DNA of 6,267 nucleotides from CAVPLU01 sp964601325 (lineage in GTDB: Archaea; Thermoproteota; Bathyarchaeia; 40CM-2-53-6): assembly GCA_964601325.1 (NCBI GenBank), contig CAZRNA010000088.1, forward strand, positions 1-6,267. The letters run 5' to 3'. Numbering within the stretch: position 1 is the first letter of the stretch; each line of letters opens with the position of its first letter. The notes under the pieces are model-generated. The model was not told the DNA's origin. It did no database searches and saw nothing but the letters and a program-made list of their open reading frames with translations. Of this stretch, positions 1 through 4,975 are shown piece by piece. Made by a program: the position numbers and the translations under genes.

Positions 1-887
1 TCCATCAGCTCCTGCGTGCAGATCCAATCCTTGAACTTGTCCTGATACTTAGTAGCACCCGACTTGTCCATGGAGTTGCTGTGTGGAGGGAAGAAGTTCT
101 TGGGCGACCATGCCTTGGGATACACGACATCAGCGCCTTCAAAGGCGCTCTTCATGTCGTTGACGACGGTGAACTTGCCTCCGTATCTGTCGGCGTTTGA
201 CTTGGCTGCATCGAGCACTACGTCTTCCAATTCGAATCCTTTCGGATGTGCAAGGACAACATCCATTCCCAGCTGTGTTCCGATGAGTACCTCGCTCTGA
301 GGAACAGCTAGGGGCTTCAGTCCACCAGAATAGGCGTAGGAGACCACGAGCTTCTTTCCTTTCAGCTTCGGGATGGCTTGCCTCATTGCTTGGGCGTCTG
401 CTAGCGCTTGGAACGGGTGATAGATGTCATCTTCCATATTGAGGACAGGGATGGTTGCGTGCTTGGCGAACTCTCGCACAACTTTGTGGCCTCTCCCGAT
501 CGTCCATTTCGCCGCGTCACCATAGATTCGGATCGCAATCGCGTCGCCATACCTACTGAGAACTCGGCCAACATCAGAAATGGCCTCAGTCTGATACGCA
601 ACCATATCCTCGGGGAGTGCGGGCGTATAGACATCTTGTGGGCTGAGAAAATGCGCATGTCCGCCGAGCTGATACATACCCGCTTCAAACGAGTTCCTCG
701 TTCTGAGCGAGCGATTGTAGAACAGCATGAACAGTGTTTTGCCAGGTAGATAGTGGTGCTTCTTGTGCGCCCAGTACATGCGCCTCAGCGTGTCCGCTGT
801 GTCGAGCACGAGTTTGATCTGTTCTTGTGAGAAGTCGTTTGTGTCGAGGAAGTCCTTCCCTTTCCATGAGCCTACGAAGGAAACCAA
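1..887 (-). CDS. Knotted carbamoyltransferase, N-acetylornithine/YgeW-like (3' end off window)
   Basis: Translating the minus strand from 887 gives 295 uninterrupted codons that run off the window, so the C-terminus, including the usual HCLP motif, is missing. Visible motifs are the carbamoyl-phosphate loop SLRTR (residues 60-64), HPFQ (157-160), the proline-rich KPLAVP loop (191-196) before GMDVVLAHP (208-215), and PKAWSP (257-262). From memory of the family, the N-terminal half resembles N-acetylornithine carbamoyltransferase (FLDTNDF, SFEAGMYQLGGHA), while KPLAVP, LAHP and PKAWSP resemble YgeW. Both belong to the trefoil-knotted transcarbamylases, which move a carbamoyl group from carbamoyl phosphate to an amino group in the cytoplasm. 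The acceptor cannot be told from sequence. The start is TTG at 887: an in-frame TGA lies 2 codons upstream and there is no ATG or GTG between, so the protein would begin MVSFVGSWKGKDFLDT. No strong ribosome binding site is seen. It lies 124 bp downstream of the iron-sulfur gene. Plain ornithine carbamoyltransferase is less likely. Family assignment is firm; substrate is open. Confidence 0.9.
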   Translation of the reverse strand, partial: MVSFVGSWKGKDFLDTNDFSQEQIKLVLDTADTLRRMYWAHKKHHYLPGKTLFMLFYNRSLRTRNSFEAGMYQLGGHAHFLSPQDVYTPALPEDMVAYQTEAISDVGRVLSRYGDAIAIRIYGDAAKWTIGRGHKVVREFAKHATIPVLNMEDDIYHPFQALADAQAMRQAIPKLKGKKLVVSYAYSGGLKPLAVPQSEVLIGTQLGMDVVLAHPKGFELEDVVLDAAKSNADRYGGKFTVVNDMKSAFEGADVVYPKAWSPKNFFPPHSNSMDKSGATKYQDKFKDWICTQELM

Positions 888-963
888 CTTTCACGTCACT
901 CGGAAAAGATGCTTGAGTTTGACATGTACTTATGGATACCCCTCGGAGCTTCGAAGCAGCAGT

Positions 964-986
964 CCGCAGCTGAAACCGTTTTGCGG
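964..986. repeat. Weak inverted repeat between the iron-sulfur gene and the carbamoyltransferase
   Basis: Arms CCGCA and TGCGG are separated by 13 bases, in the 124 bp gap 888-1011. It could fold in the minus-strand transcript after the iron-sulfur gene stop, but no T tract follows, so terminator function is unsupported. The rest of the gap holds only a poor TATA-like stretch (about 925-934, minus strand) that could serve the carbamoyltransferase. Chance occurrence is quite possible. Confidence 0.2.
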
Positions 987-1011
987 CTGGATCCACGAAG
1001 GCATGATGCGT

Positions 1012-2076
1012 CTAGGTCTGCTTGATCAAGCCTCGATTGATCAGGCGCTCACGTCCCCACGTCGCAAAGTCAGTGGGAGGATGAACAGCCTCTGACTCTG
1101 GTTTCCTCTCCAGTCTCGCCACATTGTTGGGGCATCCTGTGGCGCACAAGCCGCAGCCTATGCACCGCTTGCGATCGACGACGCTTACTCCATCTTTGTC
1201 GGAGATTGCGTGTACTTGGCATCTCTCGATGCATGTCCCACATCCTTGGCATTCGTCGGGGTCGATGACTGCAAAGTAGTTGGCTTGGGCTACCGAGTTT
1301 TCGATGCCGTAATCGTTGATTCCTCGAAGAATTGCGCAGCAACAGCCGCAGCAGTTACAAACGTAGCCTACTCCCTTCATCACGTTGCTGACCGTATGTA
1401 CAAGACCGATCTCCTCAGCCTTATCGAGGAACTCAAGGGCTTCTTCCTGAGAAACATCAACCGGACTCGGCGGACGCTCGAACGGTGAGAAATAGAGGCA
1501 CGTTCTCACTGGAAAGTCGCACCGACGGTGACCGATGTGATCCTGCTGCACTCGACATATACAGTCACGTAGACCGTAGCTCTTGGCGGACAGCAGGATC
1601 TGCCGGACATCGTCATAGGGCAGGATCCATTCGGACTTCACCGCTCTCTGCGCGGGGATGACGCGATGCAGGGCAGGTTGCGGCTTCATGATGCCGGCCG
1701 CTCCGCCATTCGCAAGGTAGTCTTCGACAAGATGGGCAAGCTCGTGATCCATCGTGTCGAGCTGTGCTTCATAGATCCCAACAACGAACGGGGCCAGCCT
1801 GAACAGTAGTTTGCCCTCTTTCTCTGCAAACAGTGCCAGGCCTCTCTGAGCCATCCTCCCAAGCTTTGTCCCTGCCTCTTCGATGGGAAGTCCGAGGCGT
1901 TCAGCTATTGCGTCCAAAGGTTCCCTGTGGCCACTCAGTTGGCAAGCCAGAGACGCCTCCTCGGGCGAGAAGATCTTCCTCAGAATTGCGATCTCGACTC
2001 TGGATTCTGTTCGGGGAAAACCGTTCGGAAGCTTATCCAAAGCATCCGCAAGCTGCTCGTACACGTCACCAACCAT
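1012..2076 (-). CDS. Winged-helix-like / multi-cluster 4Fe-4S ferredoxin-domain protein
   Basis: This is a 354-residue cytoplasmic protein with no signal peptide or membrane segment. Residues about 28-95 look like a winged-helix fold (IAERLGLPIEEAG helix-turn-helix, then a wing ending FRLAPF), followed by a helical linker (about 100-122). A cysteine group CxC-x11-C-x6-C lies at 172, 174, 186 and 193. A dense CNCCGCCC motif covers 240-247. Two classical ferredoxin motifs follow: C276-C279-C282-C286 and C305-C308-C311-C315, each CxxCxxCxxxC with Pro after the last cysteine of the second. The two ferredoxin sites should bind [4Fe-4S] clusters and carry electrons; the other cysteines could bind one or two more metal centres. 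I recall this architecture in archaeal and anaerobic bacterial proteins of unknown role, so no reaction is assigned. ATG 2076 is the only ordinary start after the in-frame upstream stop. The carbamoyltransferase follows on the same strand. The winged helix may be structural rather than DNA-binding. Confidence 0.9.
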   Translation of the reverse strand: MVGDVYEQLADALDKLPNGFPRTESRVEIAILRKIFSPEEASLACQLSGHREPLDAIAERLGLPIEEAGTKLGRMAQRGLALFAEKEGKLLFRLAPFVVGIYEAQLDTMDHELAHLVEDYLANGGAAGIMKPQPALHRVIPAQRAVKSEWILPYDDVRQILLSAKSYGLRDCICRVQQDHIGHRRCDFPVRTCLYFSPFERPPSPVDVSQEEALEFLDKAEEIGLVHTVSNVMKGVGYVCNCCGCCCAILRGINDYGIENSVAQANYFAVIDPDECQGCGTCIERCQVHAISDKDGVSVVDRKRCIGCGLCATGCPNNVARLERKPESEAVHPPTDFATWGRERLINRGLIKQT

Positions 2077-2088
2077 CTTGTCTCTATT

Positions 2089-2096
2089 CTCCTTCC
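2089..2096 (-). promoter_or_regulatory. Possible Shine-Dalgarno site for the iron-sulfur gene
   Basis: On the minus strand GGAAGGAG precedes the ATG at 2076 with 12 intervening bases. The match to an archaeal SD core (GGAG) is good but the spacing is longer than usual. It supports the chosen start, since no other start codon lies between the upstream in-frame stop and this ATG. Confidence 0.4.
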
Positions 2097-2167
2097 TCGC
2101 ATGCTCATAGCGTCTGCTGCATGAGCCTCATATGGCAAGAATGGACTCGTCTAGTCACAGAAAAGAC

Positions 2168-2184
2168 CTCCGCAGCGTTCGGAG
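2168..2184. repeat. Inverted repeat in divergent intergenic region (first of three)
   Basis: Arms CTCCG and CGGAG are separated by 7 bases, 92 bp upstream of the iron-sulfur gene start. A 5 bp arm is short and could arise by chance; it is listed because two longer inverted repeats lie within 100 bp. Confidence 0.25.
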
Positions 2185-2229
2185 AGCAACCGGTTGATGC
2201 TTCTTGGATCTGCCACCCCACCGAAAACC

Positions 2230-2249
2230 GAGTTGAGTCATGACAACTC
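2230..2249. promoter_or_regulatory. Candidate operator: near-perfect palindrome GAGTTG-AG-TCATGA-CAACTC
   Basis: The 20 bases consist of arms GAGTTG and CAACTC around TCATGA, which is itself palindromic, with two extra bases (AG) breaking what would be a perfect 18 bp palindrome. It sits between the divergent iron-sulfur gene (start 2076) and the ATP pyrophosphatase (start 2336), 86 bp upstream of the latter. The symmetry would suit a dimeric transcription factor. No regulator gene is visible nearby, and function is inferred only from symmetry and position. Confidence 0.35.
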
Positions 2250-2265
2250 ACCGATAGTAGCGTTC

Positions 2266-2281
2266 CAAGGACGAATCCTTG
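2266..2281. repeat. Inverted repeat CAAGGA-CGAA-TCCTTG upstream of the ATP pyrophosphatase
   Basis: Perfect 6 bp arms surround a 4-base spacer, 16 bp after the palindrome at 2230-2249. It could be a second operator site or, if transcription starts further upstream, a short RNA hairpin. If the ATP pyrophosphatase transcript is leaderless, as the TATA-like box at 2302 suggests, this repeat lies upstream of the promoter. Confidence 0.3.
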
Positions 2282-2301
2282 CACCCGACTGAACACTTCG
2301 A

Positions 2302-2312
2302 TACTCTAAAAT
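2302..2312 (+). promoter_or_regulatory. TATA-like box for a leaderless ATP pyrophosphatase transcript
   Basis: The A/T-rich stretch TACTCTAAAAT is centred about 29 bp upstream of the ATG at 2336. Archaeal TATA boxes lie about 26-30 bp before the transcription start, so the transcript could begin at or next to the ATG. This agrees with the lack of any Shine-Dalgarno sequence before that ATG. The match to a TATA consensus is only moderate. Confidence 0.35.
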
Positions 2313-2335
2313 CTCCGCGACTGGTCTCGAGCGGC

Positions 2336-3016
2336 ATGTCCGACGTAGCTGTCTCATGGACCGGTGGAAAAGACTCCTCCCTAGCTCTCCACGAAACGAC
2401 AGAGTCAGGTCGCGAGGTCAACTGTCTTGTAACTTTCGCACCGCACCAAGGAAGGTTCCTCGCTCATCCCATCGCTTTCATGAGTCTACAAGCCCAGGCC
2501 TTGCGCCTTCCCCATCATGTGATCGACGTTGATGAGCCATTCGACCGAGGCTACGAAAACGCAATCTCCTCGCTTAAGGAAGAACACGGGATCAACATGC
2601 TGGTAACGGGCGATATTGGCGAGGTTGCCGGCCTCGATCCGAATTGGATGGTCGATCGAGGCGCGCACTCCGGTGTGGATGTGCTCAGACCCTTGTGGCA
2701 TCGAGATAGAATTGAACTTCTCAATAGATTGCTGTCGTTCGGATTCAAGGTGGTCTTCTCGTGTGTCAAGAGGCCTTGGTTCACGGAGGAATGGCTTGGA
2801 TCGGAGCTTTCCTGCAGTTCGCTAGAACGTCTTCGTGAATTGAGCGAACGAACTGGGCTTGATATCTGCGGAGAACAAGGAGAATATCATACCCTGGTAT
2901 TGGATATGCCAACGTTCACAAAGAGCATCGAGATAGTTTCATACTCGAAGCATGTGAAGGATTCGACCATGTACGTTTCGTTCGAGAACGTACGGCTAGT
3001 CGAGAAAAGTACGTGA
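2336..3016 (+). CDS. Dph6-related ATP pyrophosphatase (diphthine-ammonia ligase family)
   Basis: This is a 226-residue cytoplasmic protein. The P-loop-like motif SWTGGKDSS (7-15) is the ATP-binding signature of N-type ATP pyrophosphatases, which activate a substrate by adenylation. LVTGDIGEV (89-97), LRPLWHRDR (117-125), and CGEQGEYHTLVLD (178-190) are the other blocks expected in this family, and length is normal. The family includes archaeal and eukaryotic Dph6, which amidates diphthine to diphthamide on elongation factor 2. From memory, the GDI and GEYHT blocks fit the Dph6-related branch, found also in bacteria lacking diphthamide, better than canonical Dph6, so no gene symbol is given. 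ATG 2336 is preferred over a TTG at 2279: the extra 19 residues look unlike family N-termini, and a TATA-like box suits a leaderless transcript from 2336. It is divergent from the iron-sulfur gene and convergent with the ABC permease. Confidence 0.87.
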   Translation: MSDVAVSWTGGKDSSLALHETTESGREVNCLVTFAPHQGRFLAHPIAFMSLQAQALRLPHHVIDVDEPFDRGYENAISSLKEEHGINMLVTGDIGEVAGLDPNWMVDRGAHSGVDVLRPLWHRDRIELLNRLLSFGFKVVFSCVKRPWFTEEWLGSELSCSSLERLRELSERTGLDICGEQGEYHTLVLDMPTFTKSIEIVSYSKHVKDSTMYVSFENVRLVEKST

Positions 3017-3042
3017 ACCAGTTGAGGTTAGTGTGGGAGCTT

Positions 3043-3059
3043 AGCTCTGAACCAGAGTT
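3043..3059 (+). terminator. Hairpin between convergent ATP pyrophosphatase and permease genes
   Basis: In the 48 bp between the two convergent stop codons, stem AGCTCTG pairs with CAGAGTT around a 3-base AAC loop (7 pairs including one G-U), in the sense of the plus-strand transcript. A smaller overlapping hairpin GAGC-TTA-GCTC lies at 3037-3047. Neither is followed by a T tract, and archaeal termination usually relies on T-rich stretches, so terminator function is tentative. Confidence 0.3.
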
Positions 3060-3064
3060 CGGTG

Positions 3065-4081
3065 TCAGTAGCGTACCATTGCTTTTTCGCTGTTGAATAT
3101 CTTGATCGCGACCGCCAATGCGATGACCATGTAGACGAAGGCGGACAGGAATTCCAGTGTCGCACTCGTCGCCGAGGCTCTGTTGAGGAGTGCATCTCGG
3201 ATGATTATCATGGCGTTGAATATCGGCGCGATTGCGAATAGCCGCAGTGTCTGCTCGCTCATGTACTGCATGGCTATCGCGGGAACGACGACAACTATCG
3301 AGAGTGGGGATAGGAAGCTCTGTGCCTCTTTGAAGCTTCGTGCAAAGATGGAGATCACCATCTCAAGTGATGCACTAGTCATGGCAAGAACGAGCGTTGC
3401 TAGGCCGATGAGNNNNNNNNNNNNNNNNNNNNNNNNNNNNNNNNNNNNNNNNNNNNNNNNNNNNNNNNNNNNNNNNNNNNNNNNNNNNNNNNNNNNNNNN
3501 NNNNNNNNNNNNAACAACGGCAGTAGAATTGCGAGGAACAGGGCTCCAGTCCCTGTTACTGTGACGCTGTGGAGGTCAGTCTCTATCGGTGTCAAAGCCT
3601 CGGGAGGCAACCCAGTCTTCGCCAATCTATCTGCGACGATCTTGTCGGCGTATTTCGTGATCGCGTCCTGCACAAGGGCCAGTGCGATTGTGCCTCGTGT
3701 GCTGCTCTGATCGACAAAGACCGTTATCGTTGCTCGCTGCGCTGGTCCCTCGAGTATTCGAGAGAAATTCTGCGGAAGCACCATCCCGAGCTCGTAGTCC
3801 CCGTTCTGGATCAGCTTCGTCATGTTCTCCTCGCTCCCGATTCTCACTACGTGTATCTGATCCGAGGCGAGGGCGGCTAGGAAATCATCGGACGTGCTGT
3901 CACCCTGAATCACTGCTATTCTCACAGGGTTTCTTTCCGGACTCGCCAGGAACGCTGGCATGAACATCAGCACGGGCAAGACTATGATGGGAATCACTAT
4001 CATGGCGAGGATTGTGCGCCGGTCCCTTAGCGCGTCCTTGAGTTCTTTCCCGGCTATTGTGATGATTCTCCCCAAGTTCAT
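3065..4081 (-). CDS. ABC-2 type exporter permease, NatB-like (interrupted by assembly gap)
   Basis: This is a membrane subunit of an ABC exporter; 338 codons include 34 unknown residues at 190-223. A short cytoplasmic N-terminus with KELKDALRDRR (12-22) leads to a first membrane helix (about 24-46). A large extracytoplasmic domain follows (about 50-175), then the start of a second helix (about 178-189) running into the gap. After the gap come helices at about 224-243, 259-275, 282-294 and 311-328. The segment ARSFKEAQSFLSPL (247-260) is typical of NatB-like permeases, named for the Bacillus sodium exporter; the real substrate here is unknown. The conserved cytoplasmic GE-x-ER-x-TLE region expected between helices 2 and 3 would fall in the Ns. 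Reading frame agrees on both sides. ATG 4081 is supported by a good Shine-Dalgarno site. It is co-transcribed with the ATPase just upstream, 10 bp away. Confidence 0.88.
   Translation of the reverse strand: MNLGRIITIAGKELKDALRDRRTILAMIVIPIIVLPVLMFMPAFLASPERNPVRIAVIQGDSTSDDFLAALASDQIHVVRIGSEENMTKLIQNGDYELGMVLPQNFSRILEGPAQRATITVFVDQSSTRGTIALALVQDAITKYADKIVADRLAKTGLPPEALTPIETDLHSVTVTGTGALFLAILLPLXXXXXXXXXXXXXXXXXXXXXXXXXXXXXXXXXXLIGLATLVLAMTSASLEMVISIFARSFKEAQSFLSPLSIVVVVPAIAMQYMSEQTLRLFAIAPIFNAMIIIRDALLNRASATSATLEFLSAFVYMVIALAVAIKIFNSEKAMVRY
3413..3512. other. Assembly gap of 100 Ns inside the permease gene
   Basis: Exactly 100 unknown bases, the customary placeholder for a scaffold gap of unknown size. 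The permease reads in the same frame before and after, so the true length is compatible with 1 modulo 3 if no frameshift exists. The flanking protein segments (ILLPL and LIGLATL) are both convincing permease sequence, so the join is probably correct. Confidence 0.98.
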
Positions 4082-4087
4082 TGCTCG

Positions 4088-4093
4088 TCCCTC
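4088..4093 (-). promoter_or_regulatory. Shine-Dalgarno site of the permease, overlapping the ATPase stop codon
   Basis: On the minus strand GAGGGA lies 6 bases before the permease ATG at 4081, and its first two bases are the last two of the ATPase TGA stop. This is the clearest ribosome binding site in the window. It implies translational coupling of ATPase and permease in one operon. Confidence 0.65.
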
Positions 4094-4808
4094 ACTCAGT
4101 CACCAACTGTACGAAGATGCTCTCTAGGTCCTTCTGGGACGTCCTCTTTTGAAGCTCGGCAACTGTTCCAGCCGCGACGATTTTTGCGTGATCGATGATC
4201 GCTACTCTGTCGCAGAGTTTCTGGGCTTCCGTCATGTTATGCGTTGAGATCATGATGGCTTTTCCTTCTTTTCGGAATCGCTCCACGAAGCCTTGTATGG
4301 ATCGGGCGCTCATCACGTCCAATCCTGCTGTGGGTTCGTCGAGCAGCAGAACCGGCGGATCATGGATAAACGCTCGAAGGAGCGCGACTTTCTGTTTCAT
4401 GCCTTTCGAGAAATCCCCAACCTTCGTGTTCGCTCTATCCTTCAATTCCATGATATCGAGCAGCTCATCGCCTCGCTTCCTCAGTAAATCTTCAGGCATT
4501 CTGTGCAGTCTTCCATAGTAGAGCAGGTGTTCTCTTGGTGTGAGGCGGTCGTAGAGTCCGGTGTCCTCTGGCAAGACACCGATGGAGGCACGTACCTTCT
4601 GGGGCTCCCGCAACAGATCATGGCCTGCAACTGTGGCTGTTCCGCTAGTCGGTTTCAGTAGAGTGCTGAGTAGTCGCATCGTGGTCGTTTTGCCAGCGCC
4701 ATTCGGGCCGAGAAGGCCGAAAACTTTTCCGTTACCGACTTCGAAGCTGACATGGTCGACAGCTGTGAATTCTCCAAACCTCTTAGTCAGTGCCTCGCAC
4801 TGTATCAA
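4092..4808 (-). CDS. ABC exporter ATP-binding protein, NatA-like
   Basis: This is a 238-residue cytoplasmic nucleotide-binding subunit that would power the NatB-like permease encoded immediately downstream. Walker A is GPNGAGKTT (34-42), Walker B is VLLLDEPTAGLD (153-164), and the switch histidine is H190 in MISTHNMTEA. The ABC signature is FSKGMKQ (133-139) instead of the common LSGGQ, and the Q-loop position has LPEDTGLYDRLT (79-90) with no glutamine; from memory both are normal for the NatA branch. Length is near that of a minimal ABC domain. The start is TTG at 4808: no ATG or GTG lies in frame between it and an upstream TGA, and MIQCEALTKRFG fits the usual N-terminus of this family. No clear Shine-Dalgarno or TATA box was found. 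The gene is divergent from the DHH phosphoesterase. The substrate could be sodium, a drug or a lipid; sequence does not decide. Confidence 0.92.
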   Translation of the reverse strand: MIQCEALTKRFGEFTAVDHVSFEVGNGKVFGLLGPNGAGKTTTMRLLSTLLKPTSGTATVAGHDLLREPQKVRASIGVLPEDTGLYDRLTPREHLLYYGRLHRMPEDLLRKRGDELLDIMELKDRANTKVGDFSKGMKQKVALLRAFIHDPPVLLLDEPTAGLDVMSARSIQGFVERFRKEGKAIMISTHNMTEAQKLCDRVAIIDHAKIVAAGTVAELQKRTSQKDLESIFVQLVTE

Positions 4809-4870
4809 TGTCCGCTCGCCGACCTTGGATTCGGGTGCGATGTCAGGCTCGCCATAGGTAAATCAAACGG

Positions 4871-4885
4871 TTGCCGGAGTGGCAA
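4871..4885. promoter_or_regulatory. Inverted repeat TTGCC-N5-GGCAA between divergent ABC operon and DHH gene
   Basis: Perfect 5 bp arms surround GGAGT in the 167 bp divergent region 4809-4975, about 63 bp before the ATPase start and 91 bp before the DHH start. It could be an operator serving either gene, but the arms are short. No convincing TATA box was seen for either gene elsewhere in the region. Confidence 0.3.
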
Positions 4886-4975
4886 AGGATTCCAAATGAG
4901 AGCCCTTATGAGGACGAGCAAACGTTTCGGAAAGTTCGAAGAAGCCAGGGCACTCCTAGGGATGGATCTTCCTCA

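Noticed and set aside
64..749. Plus-strand and alternate-frame minus-strand open frames at 64-300, 408-749 and 401-688
   Set aside because: They lie across the carbamoyltransferase, whose minus-strand frame carries recognisable catalytic motifs; the others have no family-like sequence.
1..887. Reading the carbamoyltransferase as ordinary ornithine carbamoyltransferase (argF/arcB)
   Set aside because: The proline-rich KPLAVP loop and PKAWSP motif point to the knotted branch instead of the unknotted ornithine enzyme.
685..1095. Open frames at 685-996 (minus) and 763-1095 (plus)
   Set aside because: Both overlap the carbamoyltransferase N-terminus or the iron-sulfur gene end and translate to basic, low-information protein without motifs.
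2105..2296. A 63-codon minus-strand frame in the divergent intergenic region
   Set aside because: No recognisable motif, no ribosome binding site, and it would occupy a region rich in inverted repeats; judged a chance frame.
2279..2335. TTG-initiated N-terminal extension of the ATP pyrophosphatase
   Set aside because: The 19 extra residues do not resemble family N-termini, and the TATA-like box lies inside this stretch, favouring ATG 2336.
2077..2335. A tRNA or small RNA gene in the largest intergenic region
   Set aside because: No T-arm consensus or cloverleaf pairing was found; the repeats are too short and too scattered to form a tRNA.
3014..3055. Direct repeat TGAACCAG at 3014-3021 and 3048-3055
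   Set aside because: Only 8 bases, one copy includes a stop codon, and no target-site or attachment-site context; most likely chance.
4871..4975. Longer form of the DHH phosphoesterase beginning at TTG 4871
   Set aside because: The extension is polar, unlike the family, and starts within an inverted repeat of the divergent promoter region; ATG 4976 gives a normal-length protein.
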